NCBI GenBank assembly: GCA_016786865.1
Contig: JAEUVE010000016.1
Span: 59,941 to 123,940, forward strand
Length of the DNA stretch: 64,000 bases
Reading direction: 5' to 3'
Origin: Sediminibacterium sp.
GTDB taxonomy: Bacteria > Bacteroidota > Bacteroidia > Chitinophagales > Chitinophagaceae
Shown here: piece after piece, positions 8,722-17,988 of the stretch
Numbering within the stretch: position 1 is the stretch's first letter
Layout of the letters: every line of letters begins with the position of its first letter
The notes under the pieces: model-generated
What the model saw: only the letters and a program-made list of their open reading frames with translations
Databases searched by the model: none
Told to the model about the DNA's origin: nothing
Translations under genes and position numbers: made by a program

Positions 8722-9246
8722 TCAGGGAATATGTTTTAGCGCTACATGGTTACCGGCATGATCCTTTCCGTATATCATGATGTATTCCAGTTTGGTCCGC
8801 AGGTCGGAAAGGCCCTCCTGTGTTTTTAAGAACAGCCGTTTCAGGATAATGGTTTGCCTGTTGATGATCGTTTCAACAAACACTTTCCCTTCATGAGTCT
8901 GCCGCAGAAACAACTTGATACCGGGATAAGAAACCAGGTTCATTTCATAACAATTATCTGCAATTTTTTGTGTACGCAATCCATAAGCCAGTTTACGCTG
9001 CACATTCGTGAGTTCTTTTCTGATACCTCCTTCTGTATATAGGATTCTGTAAATACGAACAGGATCTTTGTCGCAAATCTTTTGCCCACGCTCAAAGTTG
9101 GCATCGTACACGTATGTATTGTGGTTTTTACTGTGCTGTATATAAAAAAGCTGGTGTTCGGTTTCCGGGGGAACCGGATAATCACCCTGAGAGAATGCAC
9201 CCAATACGAATAAATTAAACAGGCTTAACAGCAGCAATTTCATCAT
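8722..9246 (-). CDS. DUF4833 domain protein, secreted
   Basis: The 174-residue product has a signal peptide (MMKLLLLSLFNLFVLGAFSQG) and then the same ordered blocks as the partial protein at 1-597: PVPPETEHQLFYIQHS, VRIYRILYTEGG, LTNVQRKLAYGL and VETIINRQTIILKRLFL. The two are therefore paralogues. Function is not established. It stands alone between the M24 gene and a minus-strand gene with a strong terminator, so it is probably its own transcription unit. Confidence 0.8.
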   Translation of the reverse strand: MMKLLLLSLFNLFVLGAFSQGDYPVPPETEHQLFYIQHSKNHNTYVYDANFERGQKICDKDPVRIYRILYTEGGIRKELTNVQRKLAYGLRTQKIADNCYEMNLVSYPGIKLFLRQTHEGKVFVETIINRQTIILKRLFLKTQEGLSDLRTKLEYIMIYGKDHAGNHVALKHIP

Positions 9247-9285
9247 TAAATTTCTTGCTGTTAAGTTACGAAAAACAGGACAAAA

Positions 9286-9321
9286 AAGAATCGGGCCGGG
9301 AAATTTCCCGGCCCGATTCTT
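9286..9321 (-). terminator. Rho-independent terminator, perfect 36-bp palindrome
   Basis: Left arm 9286-9303 and right arm 9304-9321 are perfectly complementary over 18 bp (core CGGGCCGGGAAA/TTTCCCGGCCCG). On the minus strand the stem is followed by a run of six T. It lies 37 bp after the stop of the gene at 9359-9895 and terminates that gene. Confidence 0.85.
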
Positions 9322-9358
9322 CAGGTTTCACCTTTACTAAATCAGGGAAGATGCGCTA

Positions 9359-9895
9359 TTAATATCTGTAAGCCAACCCCTTCTTTTGTTCCTGGGTGTT
9401 TCCCCATCCTTTTGTTCCGCCACCAGTATAATTGGTTTCCTTCTCGGCTGTAATCAAAACAAAAGCACATCCCAGCGAAGCTGTTTCTTCTTTTAAACGC
9501 TTCAGCGCTTTTCTATCTCCTGTAGCCGCTGTATGGTAGTTGATTAAAGCAGTTTTACCTTTTACTTCGGCGACCTTATTTAACCCGGCAATCTGGCTTT
9601 TATCTTCCAGTACCACCACTTTTTCCCAGTCGTCTTTACTGTTCACTTCTATTTTATCCGTGATTACCTCTTCTCTGCCGGATTTGTATATAATCTTATG
9701 TACGGCATACTTGCCTGCTACCTGTTCGGCGTCCTCTCCTTCGTACTTATAAATAACGGTATATTCAGCCACTTTCACAACAGACCCGGTAACCACTTTT
9801 CCATTGTGCAAATATACTTTATCAGCCTGTGCTACAGACTTAAAACTAATGGCCAATCCTGCCAGGAGCAAATACATGAATAGTTTCGTTCTCAT
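9359..9895 (-). CDS. Secreted protein of unknown function
   Basis: The ATG at 9895 gives a clean signal peptide (MRTKLFMYLLLAGLAISFKSVAQ), so I prefer it to an upstream in-frame start. The mature part begins with a beta-rich segment (KVYLHNGKVVTGSVVKVAEYTVIYKYEGED) of the kind seen in small Sm-like or RNA-binding-like folds found in Bacteroidota secreted proteins. The end is glycine- and lysine-rich (GGGTKGWGNTQEQKKGLAYRY). I do not recognise a named family. It is followed by a strong terminator and forms a single-gene unit. Confidence 0.72.
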   Translation of the reverse strand: MRTKLFMYLLLAGLAISFKSVAQADKVYLHNGKVVTGSVVKVAEYTVIYKYEGEDAEQVAGKYAVHKIIYKSGREEVITDKIEVNSKDDWEKVVVLEDKSQIAGLNKVAEVKGKTALINYHTAATGDRKALKRLKEETASLGCAFVLITAEKETNYTGGGTKGWGNTQEQKKGLAYRY

Positions 9896-10019
9896 TTGTT
9901 TAATTATTAGCGATGAAGTAAAATGCAAAATTACGACCCCGCAAACCATCTTGTTTTACACTGGTCAGTCATTTTTACCATTTATCAAACGTTTTCTATC
10001 ATTTATTCTGTGCTCCCAG

Positions 10020-10760
10020 CTATTCTAAAATTGGCAGTGTGGCAATTTCCCAGGCAATATTGTCCCTGGCTGTTGTTTCGTAAAGGTTCCGGAAAAACGC
10101 GGTTTTGAAAATCTGTTTCATCGAAAGAAAATAGTTCAATACTTTTCTTCTGCCTGCATCAAAATTGGGTGTGGCCAAATATTCCAGTCGTACATTTTTG
10201 GTATAGCGGATGTAGGTATCCCTGTCCAGCCCCAGAATGCTCATATCAGCATCATTAAAATAATTAACATCATCATTGTTACCTCCCGCATGGGTTTTTG
10301 TTGCCAGGATCAGGGTATTAACCGTGTGTATCTTCTCCTGTGGGAAACCTATTTCGGTCAATCGCTGTACAGCCAGATCCGCACTCCGCTCCTCGTCTCT
10401 GTGATCTGCACTATTATAAATAGCGTCATGATACACCATGGCCACCACCAGAGACTCCCAGTCTTTCACCTGCGTTCTGCAAAGAAGAAGCTGGTTGTAA
10501 AAATTATTGATGTGTTCAAGATTATGATAATACCGGTCTGTTCCGGAATACAACAGAGCAACTTCTTTCCATATTTTTTTAGCTGTAGCCCTATTGCTGT
10601 ATGCTGCAATAATCTGCTGAAACGCCTTTTCCGGTCCGGGAAAATGAGTCTTGTGTGTATCCAGTTGCACCGGTTGTTGTGCAGCAGTTGCAAAATGAAC
10701 AACACCTGCCAGCAGTAGTACCAGAGATATCCTAAGGAAGATTTGAATCATCGTCATCAA
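10020..10760 (-). CDS. HD-domain predicted metal-dependent phosphohydrolase with signal peptide
   Basis: The core is an HD-type domain: RYYHNLEHI (about residue 76-84) supplies the first His, VAMVYHDAIYN (about 105-115) the HD pair, and FNDADMSILG (about 165) the last Asp. The pattern is that of small HD proteins annotated as predicted metal-dependent hydrolases. Unusually, it opens with a hydrophobic signal-like stretch ending in ATAAQQ, so the enzyme may be periplasmic; most HD hydrolases are cytoplasmic. It begins 10 bp after the SusD stop and may be the third gene of the SusC/SusD operon. Confidence 0.78.
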   Translation of the reverse strand: MMTMIQIFLRISLVLLLAGVVHFATAAQQPVQLDTHKTHFPGPEKAFQQIIAAYSNRATAKKIWKEVALLYSGTDRYYHNLEHINNFYNQLLLCRTQVKDWESLVVAMVYHDAIYNSADHRDEERSADLAVQRLTEIGFPQEKIHTVNTLILATKTHAGGNNDDVNYFNDADMSILGLDRDTYIRYTKNVRLEYLATPNFDAGRRKVLNYFLSMKQIFKTAFFRNLYETTARDNIAWEIATLPILE

Positions 10761-10770
10761 TTTAAAAGGA

Positions 10771-12204
10771 CTACTTAAGCATAGGCAGCACCCCTACTGC
10801 TTTTTTGTTTTGAACGAGAATTTTATTCAGGTCATTTTTGATGGTTACCAACCCATTGGCTTTATCGTAGATAAAATCGTCCATACCCAACTGCAAAGGT
10901 ATATAAGCAGGAATAACAGCTACAATATCCGCAGCGCCAACATGGGGGTTGTTCTGCATTTCTACCTGCGACACCGGAAAGCGGATACCCAGATCAGTCA
11001 TTCTTCTTCCCTCAGACATGAAGATTTCCTGACGCATCAGGCAGAGTAGGTAAAGCACTTCATCTTCCGTAGCTGCTGCATCAATATTAGCCGCTTGAAC
11101 TGAAGTACCGGATACTGTATATACAGTAATATTTCCCGCCTGCCGGTCGAGTATCAGCCCATTCCTGGCAGGAGCCTGCGGGTCTGCCTTAACAGCCACG
11201 GTTGCCAGTAAAGGATAATCGGATCGGTTTCCTTTTCTTTTAGCAAGACTTCCGTTTACAGATGCTAGAGGACGTTTAGACACCACTTCCTGTATCAGAT
11301 TCTTCAGAATGGTCTTTGCCCCGGCAAGATTACCGGAACCAATAGCTGCTTCCGCCATAATCAGGTAGGCCTCCTCTCCCTTCAGGATTGCAATTGGTTT
11401 CTGATCGGTGGCCATATTCCCAACATGGTAATACTTGGGGTCTAAAAAATCGAGCCTGGGTAAAGGCGCATAGGTATTGGTGGAACTGCTGAACGTATAG
11501 GTTTGCATAGTATTGGAAACGCCATTCACTCCATCAAATTTTACATTCAGTAACAGCAACGGTGCGGTCTTCATGATCGCGTCTGCGTACAAGACCGCAT
11601 TCACTTTATCTCCCAGGTTGTAATAGGTTCTTGCCAGCGCCAGGGTATAATAATTCTTTCTGGTTGCATCCGTTTGTAAAGCAAGCGCCGATTTAAAATG
11701 CTGAATCGCTTTTGCAAAGAGATCCGCAGAGGGTACAACCGGACCGTTGGCCGTTAAAGGAAGCCCCTTGTACAATTCTCCGCTCAGCAAACAGGCATAT
11801 CCGGTAACAAAAGCCATTTCGGCCTTTATATGGGCTGTAGCCTCCTTGTCTGCAGGAATGATCTTTGCAATACCATAATCACCCATCTCGCGCAGCTTGC
11901 CAATGGCACGCTGCATATTATCTACATCCAGATCTGAGTAAAGGATCGTAGGAATATCAAATACTTTATTAGACAGGGAACTGTTGTTGTAGTAATTGTC
12001 GGAGGTAATTTCCGCATCGGTCACTACCTCGTTCAGGGTAAGTGCAAGCTGACGATACATTCCGTTCAGCCAGATCTGTGCAGACTGTGTGGTACCCAGA
12101 TAAGATTCATCGGTGATATTTGGATTCACCACTTCTTTCAGTTGGCAACCGGTGAAAGTTAAAGCAGTTGCCATTCCAATGATATAACCTATTTTATGAA
12201 ACAT
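10771..12204 (-). CDS. RagB/SusD family nutrient-uptake lipoprotein
   Basis: A lipoprotein signal (MFHKIGYIIGMATALTFTGC) is followed by a 477-residue alpha-helical SusD-like fold with TPR-type repeats (for example YYTLALARTYYNLGDKVNAVLYADAIM). The C-terminus has the family's MRQEIFMSEGRRMTDLGIRF block near 395. SusD proteins sit on the outer surface and hand glycans or peptides to the partner SusC barrel. The gene lies 20 bp downstream of susC in the same operon. No glycan-degrading enzymes adjoin it, so its substrate cannot be predicted here. Confidence 0.9.
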   Translation of the reverse strand: MFHKIGYIIGMATALTFTGCQLKEVVNPNITDESYLGTTQSAQIWLNGMYRQLALTLNEVVTDAEITSDNYYNNSSLSNKVFDIPTILYSDLDVDNMQRAIGKLREMGDYGIAKIIPADKEATAHIKAEMAFVTGYACLLSGELYKGLPLTANGPVVPSADLFAKAIQHFKSALALQTDATRKNYYTLALARTYYNLGDKVNAVLYADAIMKTAPLLLLNVKFDGVNGVSNTMQTYTFSSSTNTYAPLPRLDFLDPKYYHVGNMATDQKPIAILKGEEAYLIMAEAAIGSGNLAGAKTILKNLIQEVVSKRPLASVNGSLAKRKGNRSDYPLLATVAVKADPQAPARNGLILDRQAGNITVYTVSGTSVQAANIDAAATEDEVLYLLCLMRQEIFMSEGRRMTDLGIRFPVSQVEMQNNPHVGAADIVAVIPAYIPLQLGMDDFIYDKANGLVTIKNDLNKILVQNKKAVGVLPMLK

Positions 12205-12224
12205 TGTTGTACAGTTTAGTTGTA

Positions 12225-15119
12225 TTAAAAATTGATTTTAAGGGATGCAATGAACTGTCGTGGAGCCGAATAGTTGGCATAGTTTAAACCACCCGTAGTG
12301 GCAGAACCCTGTCCTTGCGCCCCGCCTGGCATTACCGCTTCGGGATCGGATGCAGATGCAGTGAAATTAAACGGATTCACCGCAGTAAATCCGATGGATG
12401 CTGCCTTGAAAGTTTTGCCCAGCCATTGCTTATTAAAGGCATAAACCAAACCAATGGTTCTCACTTTCAGAAAATCACTTTTTTCTACAAACAACTGCGA
12501 ATAGTTCAACCAGTTAGATGCACCGTTCTTTGCAATTTCAGCAGCAGGAACGCCTTCGGTAGAAGCCCCATAGTTGACCCGGAACTGTTTATCCCAGTTA
12601 TCGAGATAGCCGCCTTTCTGGTAATCCGCATTGGCAAAAAAGGAAAGATTTTTATAGCGCAGGTTCAGGCCAAAACTACCGGTTAACGTTGGAATGGTAG
12701 ACCCAAGAAAGGTCTGCGGAATATAGCTGTTCAGTGTTCCGTCCGGATTAAATACACCGAGGTTACCGCTGATATAGCCTACCGGATAGCCCTGCTTCAC
12801 TACAATCTGAATGGTTCTGGAGGAAAGTCCGTTCAGTGCAAAGGAAGGCGCATCTCCGGTACTCTCCACATTGTTCTCCACGGTATTGGCCGATGCCCGA
12901 ACGCGCAGATCCCAGTCTTTTTGTTCCAGAATCGCAATTTGTGTAGCAAACTCCCACCCCTTGTTGGTAATCACGCCAATATTCTTGAGTAGGTTAGCCT
13001 GACCGGAAGAAGGCGCAGGTGGCACTACAAAAAGTGCATCCCGGGTTGTATTGTTAAAATAGCTTACCGTAAAACTGATTTTATCGTTCATCAATCCCAG
13101 GTCGAGTCCAATTTCTTTGGAGTAAGATTTCTCTGGTTTTAGGCTGATATTTCCCGGCTGACCAAAACTGGCAGACTGTCCGCCGTCGAATCCATTGAAC
13201 TGAATGGTTCTGTCGTTGGCAAAAGGAGTAGGAAAAATACCAGCAACACCATAGTTTGCTCTCAGTTTAACACTGTTAATAACGTCTTGCTTCCACTGTT
13301 TAAAATAAGGCTCGGAACTTACGATATACGACACCCCGATTTTAGGGTAATACTGCGTTCCAATGGATTTACCAAAAGCTGAGTTTCCATCTCCACGGAT
13401 ACCCAGATCGAGGAAATAACGATTTTTGTATCCAACATTCTCCTGCAGGAAAATACCATAGTTCGCCACATCAGAGAATCGTTCATTACTGGTTTTGGTA
13501 GCGGCCTGGCCAATGGTCAGGGCTCCGTCGCGAATATCCTGTCCGATATAGGCAATCTGTTCATCCTTGTTTCTGAACAATTGCATACCGGCAGTAGTCA
13601 GAAAGGAAAAATCCCTGAATTTATAATCGTATTGGCCGGTTAACTCCAGCGTAATGCCAAGATAGTTGCGATCGTACTTAGACAAGGATCCTACATTGTT
13701 GGAACGGATATGCCGATTAAAAGCCAGCGACACTACAGACTGTTCGGTTTGAGCGCGATAGTCCACACCAAAAGTTCCCTTGATCAGCAAATTTTTGATT
13801 GGCTGGTACCGGATGGTCTGTGAGGTTTGAAATCGATTTACCACCGAACCATTGTTTTGCAACATTTCCGCTGAATCCACAAAGGATTTCACCCGTGCAT
13901 AATCTGCATCGTTCAGCGAATCGAGCTTAGGATTGAATCCCGGTCCGATAATTTTAGAAGCGCCATCTTCTGCAAACCATAGCCCTGCATAACCGCCAAC
14001 ATTTGCATTTCTGGCCCGCTTCAGGTTTTGGGTATTGTAGGAAAAACTGGCTTCATACTTCACGGCATCGCTCAGCTTTGCATGAAAGCCTGTTCTGAAA
14101 TCGAATTTCTCTATCTGGTTCTGATTATGGATCAGCACTCCGGAAGACTTACTGTAGGATGCACCCATACTAAACCCAAAATCACTGGTACCACCATCTA
14201 CGCCTACACTGTATTTATTATACATACCAGTCTTAAATAGTAAATCCCTGGTACGTTTGAAAAACAGGTAATCATTGGTAGCAGTTTCCACTCCAACATC
14301 TGCGCCAGCCGTAAAATTGGCTTTGGATGCACCACCCTTCTTTGTAAAAATCTGCAGCACTCCATTGGCTGCATCAGAGCCATACAAAGTAGTGGCTGCG
14401 CCACCATTGATGAACTCAATTTTTTCAATATTCTCGAGGGGAATATCTGATAAAGCACTGGTAGACGCGCCCTGCGAAATACCACCTGATATATTCATAC
14501 CAAGACCAGGTGCTGTATTCAGGTTATCAATCCTTACTCCGTCTACATATACAATGGGTGTGGAGTTGGAGAAAGCCGAATTGAAGCCTCTTGTTTGAAC
14601 AATTGAAGTGGCGCCTGCCTGTCCGCCACTCAGCTTAAACTGGGCATTGGGTATCTGCGACTGAAGCAACTGATCAATCCGGCTCACCGGTAAGTTCTTC
14701 AACTGGTTGGCAGAAATGGTGGTAACATTGGTGGAGAGTCTTCGCTTGCTTACATTCAAGCCCTGACCGGTTACAACAACTTCATCCAGTTTCAATAAAT
14801 CCTCCCGCATGACCACCTGCAAGGCTTCATTGAGGGCTGCAAGGGGAACTGTTTTTTCTACATTTGCGTACCCCACCATGGAAAAGAACAGCACCACCGA
14901 TTCAGGCATTTTTTTCATTGCAGGCAGCTGTAATGTAAAATGTCCGTTCAGATCGGTGATGGTGCCTGCCTGTGTTCCAACCAGCTGCACCGACACACCC
15001 TGTAAAGCTGTTTTACGCACATTGTCTACTACATTGCCCTGAATTTTTTGCTGGGCAGTTGCCTGTTGCAGGCTTAGAAAAAAGCATAGTAATCCCGTTA
15101 CCAGAAATCTGCATTTCAT
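12225..15119 (-). CDS. SusC/RagA family TonB-linked outer-membrane transporter
   Basis: The 964-residue protein has a signal peptide (ending LQQATAQQ) and a CarboxypepD_reg-like domain at about 25-105. The SusC plug signature VVVTGQGLNVSKRR starts near 115, with YVDGVRIDNLN and ERIEF-like ENIEKIEFINGGAAT in the plug (about 190-245). A 22-strand barrel region ends in ASLKINF, with the terminal Phe expected of outer-membrane proteins. It imports a ligand captured by the adjacent SusD protein using TonB energy. Length is at the short end of the family. Confidence 0.93.
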   Translation of the reverse strand: MKCRFLVTGLLCFFLSLQQATAQQKIQGNVVDNVRKTALQGVSVQLVGTQAGTITDLNGHFTLQLPAMKKMPESVVLFFSMVGYANVEKTVPLAALNEALQVVMREDLLKLDEVVVTGQGLNVSKRRLSTNVTTISANQLKNLPVSRIDQLLQSQIPNAQFKLSGGQAGATSIVQTRGFNSAFSNSTPIVYVDGVRIDNLNTAPGLGMNISGGISQGASTSALSDIPLENIEKIEFINGGAATTLYGSDAANGVLQIFTKKGGASKANFTAGADVGVETATNDYLFFKRTRDLLFKTGMYNKYSVGVDGGTSDFGFSMGASYSKSSGVLIHNQNQIEKFDFRTGFHAKLSDAVKYEASFSYNTQNLKRARNANVGGYAGLWFAEDGASKIIGPGFNPKLDSLNDADYARVKSFVDSAEMLQNNGSVVNRFQTSQTIRYQPIKNLLIKGTFGVDYRAQTEQSVVSLAFNRHIRSNNVGSLSKYDRNYLGITLELTGQYDYKFRDFSFLTTAGMQLFRNKDEQIAYIGQDIRDGALTIGQAATKTSNERFSDVANYGIFLQENVGYKNRYFLDLGIRGDGNSAFGKSIGTQYYPKIGVSYIVSSEPYFKQWKQDVINSVKLRANYGVAGIFPTPFANDRTIQFNGFDGGQSASFGQPGNISLKPEKSYSKEIGLDLGLMNDKISFTVSYFNNTTRDALFVVPPAPSSGQANLLKNIGVITNKGWEFATQIAILEQKDWDLRVRASANTVENNVESTGDAPSFALNGLSSRTIQIVVKQGYPVGYISGNLGVFNPDGTLNSYIPQTFLGSTIPTLTGSFGLNLRYKNLSFFANADYQKGGYLDNWDKQFRVNYGASTEGVPAAEIAKNGASNWLNYSQLFVEKSDFLKVRTIGLVYAFNKQWLGKTFKAASIGFTAVNPFNFTASASDPEAVMPGGAQGQGSATTGGLNYANYSAPRQFIASLKINF

Positions 15120-15327
15120 GATTTAGTATATTAAATGAATTGAATAACCGATGGATCGTTCTAAGGAATTGCGAAACTATCTTATCGGTGCAATTGGTCT
15201 GACAGTTTACCCATTAAGGAATTGTTACCTTAATTTGTACTAGTTGGTTGGTACCACACCGGACCGGTTGATTGCGATCTTGAGCGAAGAATTTATACAA
15301 TCATTTTTCCGATGAAAGATGGCGGCG

Positions 15328-15359
15328 CAAATCTATTAAAATAAATATTGAATTAACAA
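15328..15359 (-). promoter_or_regulatory. Candidate promoter of the SusC/SusD operon
   Basis: On the minus strand a -33 TTG (15359-15357) is 21 bp from a -7 box TAGATTTG (15335-15328), matching the Bacteroidota sigma consensus. The predicted start leaves a leader of about 200 nt before the SusC ATG at 15119. The leader holds a 7-bp hairpin (ATTAAGG/CCTTAAT, 15213-15234) and a GC-rich patch near 15250-15275. No gene is visible in 15120-15434. Confidence 0.5.
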
Positions 15360-15434
15360 GACAAAGATGCAAGAATACCGTGTAAATCAAACACAGTAAC
15401 CCCTCAGGCAATTAGGCCTCAAATATTTACACAT

Positions 15435-15463
15435 TAAAAAGGGTCGCAGAAAATCTGCGACCC
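15435..15463 (-). terminator. Rho-independent terminator of the SDR/OYE gene cluster
   Basis: A perfect 10-bp stem GGGTCGCAGA/TCTGCGACCC (15441-15463) with a three-base loop is followed on the minus strand by TTTTT and then AAT. It lies about 40 bp past the SDR stop codon. Confidence 0.85.
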
Positions 15464-15503
15464 GCTTGCTTAATAACCAACACCACTGCCTAGTAAATGC
15501 AGT

Positions 15504-16220
15504 TTAGGGATTGGTAGAGTAAACAGATGATTCTTTTACAAACACCCGTCTGTTTAATTTTAACTGAGCAACAATCAATTCTGCAAAATCTTCCGGATGC
15601 ATCACCCGGTCTTCGTTGTTGTTAATCAGGTTAGCCGATTTTGCCAAATCTGTTACCACGGTACTTGGCGCCATGGCGGTAACCCTGATATTGTGCTTGC
15701 GCACTTCCTGCATCAGCGAATCTGTTAATCCCATTACGCCAAATTTAGATGCGCTGTACGCGCTGGTAATAGGCGCTCCTTTCAGTCCTGCAGTAGAAGC
15801 AATGTTCACAATATCACCGGTTTTTCTTTCGATCATTTGCGGCAATACGGCCCGTGTAGTGTAGTAAACACCAAACAGGTTTACTTTTACCTGCTGTTCC
15901 CACTGTTCAGGTTCCAGTTCCAGAAATTTACCAAAAGCAGCAGTGCCGGCATTATTAATTAAAATATCGATCGGGCCAAGTTCCTGTTGAATCTGTTCAA
16001 CTGCTTTATTCACAGAGTGGATATTGCTTACATCTGCTGTTGCAAATGCACTTTTCACACCTGTTGCTTTCAGTTCTGCTGCAACAGACTGCAGATCCTT
16101 TTCAGTTCTGGCAACCAAGCCTACATTCACCCCTTCTGCGGCCAGCGAAATGGCAATAGCTCTGCCAATACCCTTACCGGCTCCGGTGATCAATGCTGTT
16201 TTTCCTTTTAACGATTCCAT
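15504..16220 (-). CDS. Short-chain dehydrogenase/reductase, FabG-like
   Basis: A classical SDR of 238 residues: NAD(P)-binding TGAGKGIG near residue 13, the structural NNAGTA near 88, the catalytic Ser in NIASTAG near 140, and the catalytic Tyr/Lys in YSASK near 154. SDRs of this type reduce 3-oxoacyl groups or other ketones, and annotation pipelines usually call them 3-ketoacyl-ACP reductases. Its neighbours are an Old Yellow Enzyme and a Rossmann protein, not fatty-acid genes. A general carbonyl reductase acting with the OYE enzyme on xenobiotic enones is therefore plausible. Confidence 0.88.
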   Translation of the reverse strand: MESLKGKTALITGAGKGIGRAIAISLAAEGVNVGLVARTEKDLQSVAAELKATGVKSAFATADVSNIHSVNKAVEQIQQELGPIDILINNAGTAAFGKFLELEPEQWEQQVKVNLFGVYYTTRAVLPQMIERKTGDIVNIASTAGLKGAPITSAYSASKFGVMGLTDSLMQEVRKHNIRVTAMAPSTVVTDLAKSANLINNNEDRVMHPEDFAELIVAQLKLNRRVFVKESSVYSTNP

Positions 16221-16278
16221 ATATTGTTTTTGTCCGGCCCTGCCGGTATGAATGAATTAAATATTGAATGCTGTTACA

Positions 16279-17373
16279 CTATTCGGATAAAAACGGATAA
16301 TCGGTATACCCTTTTGCACCTGGCACATAAAACGTAGCCTGATCCGGTGTATTCAGCGGCGCATCGGTTTCATATCGTTTAACCAAATCGGGATTCGCAA
16401 TAAACGGCACACCAAATGCAACCAGATCGGCATCTCCATCTTCCAGCACCTGAATGGCTTTTGCCTTATCAAAGCCTTTATTGATGATCAATGTTCCCTT
16501 GTACAAAGGTCTGAAATGTTTGGCTACTTTGGTTACGGCATGCGGAACATCGTCTACCGGCACAAAAGGTTCGGTAAGGTGCAGGTAAGCCAGCCCATAG
16601 CTATTCAGTTCTTTCACAATATATTCATGTGTTGGAATAGTCAGTTCATCTACCAGCATACCCTGGGCATTGTGCATGGAAGGATTTAAACGAACACCTA
16701 CACGGTTCATCGGAATTACGGCTTTTAATGCATCAAGTATTTCAAAAAGTATACGGGCACGGTTTTCGATACTTCCGCCGTACGCATCGGTTCGTTGGTT
16801 GGAACAACCATTGAAAAACTGATGCAGCAAATAACCATTGGCTCCATGCAACTCAACGCCGTCGAATCCCGCCTTTACGGCATTTGCAGCAGCCTGTGTA
16901 AAATCACGGATTGTTTGCTGAATGTCCTGAGTAGTCATGGCTGCAGGCTCCACTGTATCCACAAAACCATTGTTGGTAAACGCTTTTGCATGGGGATTGA
17001 TGGCAGAAGGTGCCAATGGCAGTTCTCCATTGTGCAAATCAGGATGAGACATCCTGCCCACATGCCAGATCTGAGCAAAAATCTTACCTCCCTTTGCATG
17101 TACTGCATCGGTTACCAGCTTCCATCCTGCTACCTGATCATCGCTGTATATACCCGGCACATTAATAAAGCCCACTGCTTTTTTACTGATGAATGTACCT
17201 TCGGTGATGATCAATCCGGCAGTAGCTCTTTGTTCATAATAAGTTGCTGTTAATGCGGTAGCAACATTACCCTCATTGTTGGAACGGCTGCGGGTCATTG
17301 GTGCCATCACCATTCTATTATTAAGTGTTAATCCGGACAGCTCATAAGGGGTAAACAAAATTGACTTTTCCAT
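16279..17373 (-). CDS. Alkene reductase of the Old Yellow Enzyme family
   Basis: The 364-residue flavoprotein has an FMN-binding N-terminus (LFTPYELSGLTLNNRMVMAPMTRSRS), a central IWHVGRMSHPD (about residue 103) with the His used for substrate binding, and the family signature DGVELHGANGYLLHQFF near 170-186. The C-terminal phosphate-binding end includes DADLVAFGVPFIANPDLV. It reduces activated C=C bonds of enones, nitroesters or similar compounds with NAD(P)H. It is 58 bp upstream of the SDR gene and 20 bp downstream of the Rossmann gene, so the three are likely co-transcribed. Confidence 0.92.
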   Translation of the reverse strand: MEKSILFTPYELSGLTLNNRMVMAPMTRSRSNNEGNVATALTATYYEQRATAGLIITEGTFISKKAVGFINVPGIYSDDQVAGWKLVTDAVHAKGGKIFAQIWHVGRMSHPDLHNGELPLAPSAINPHAKAFTNNGFVDTVEPAAMTTQDIQQTIRDFTQAAANAVKAGFDGVELHGANGYLLHQFFNGCSNQRTDAYGGSIENRARILFEILDALKAVIPMNRVGVRLNPSMHNAQGMLVDELTIPTHEYIVKELNSYGLAYLHLTEPFVPVDDVPHAVTKVAKHFRPLYKGTLIINKGFDKAKAIQVLEDGDADLVAFGVPFIANPDLVKRYETDAPLNTPDQATFYVPGAKGYTDYPFLSE

Positions 17374-17393
17374 AGATTCCTTTTATTTTTCTA

Positions 17394-17900
17394 TTATTGG
17401 TTTACAGATTGTATGATTTCATTGAAACGAATGTTTTGTAACAACTTTGTGGCCGTATTCCTCGCTTCTGGATCACTAAACCCTAATCTTTCGGAGTCAG
17501 CAGCAGATGCCGGCAAATACATGGCTATGGTGATGATGCCGGAATAAGGTAATTGTTGCTTCAGTATGTTCAGTGCATTTTCCTGGGGCTGTTCCAGTAT
17601 AAACACAACTGTTTTTCTGGTAACCACTTCCTGCATTTGGTTAATCAGGTGGTTCCGCTCCGAAAAAGGCAATGCAAACAGGATCAGGTCTGCCTCCCAG
17701 GAAGCCTCCCGGCAACAGGTCAGCTGTTCCACATCTGCCTGCGGAACTTCACAGGCGATTGCTTTTTGCAGTTGAGCCAGCCCATTCCCCGATGGATCCA
17801 TTAACAATAACCGGTACGGGCCTGCTGATAGCGCTTTCGCCAATGCAGCGCCATACTGTTCAGATGCCCCGATGATTGCAATGGTTTGCCTTAAAGCCAT
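17394..17900 (-). CDS. NAD(P)-binding Rossmann-fold protein
   Basis: The 168-residue protein starts with a dinucleotide-binding loop (IAIIGASEQYGAALAKALS) and a second strand ending in an acidic residue (YRLLLMDPSG). It continues with DLILFALPF, the pattern of F420-dependent NADP oxidoreductase or prephenate dehydrogenase-like N-terminal domains. No catalytic C-terminal domain is present. The reaction is unknown. It is the first gene of the Rossmann-OYE-SDR group. Confidence 0.7.
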   Translation of the reverse strand: MALRQTIAIIGASEQYGAALAKALSAGPYRLLLMDPSGNGLAQLQKAIACEVPQADVEQLTCCREASWEADLILFALPFSERNHLINQMQEVVTRKTVVFILEQPQENALNILKQQLPYSGIITIAMYLPASAADSERLGFSDPEARNTATKLLQNIRFNEIIQSVNQ

Positions 17901-17988
17901 GGTAAAAATTGAACTGCAAAGCTATCAGAATACCAGGCGGGGAGAATTGATCAATCATAAGAAAATGGATTGATCTGGATCAAGACTT

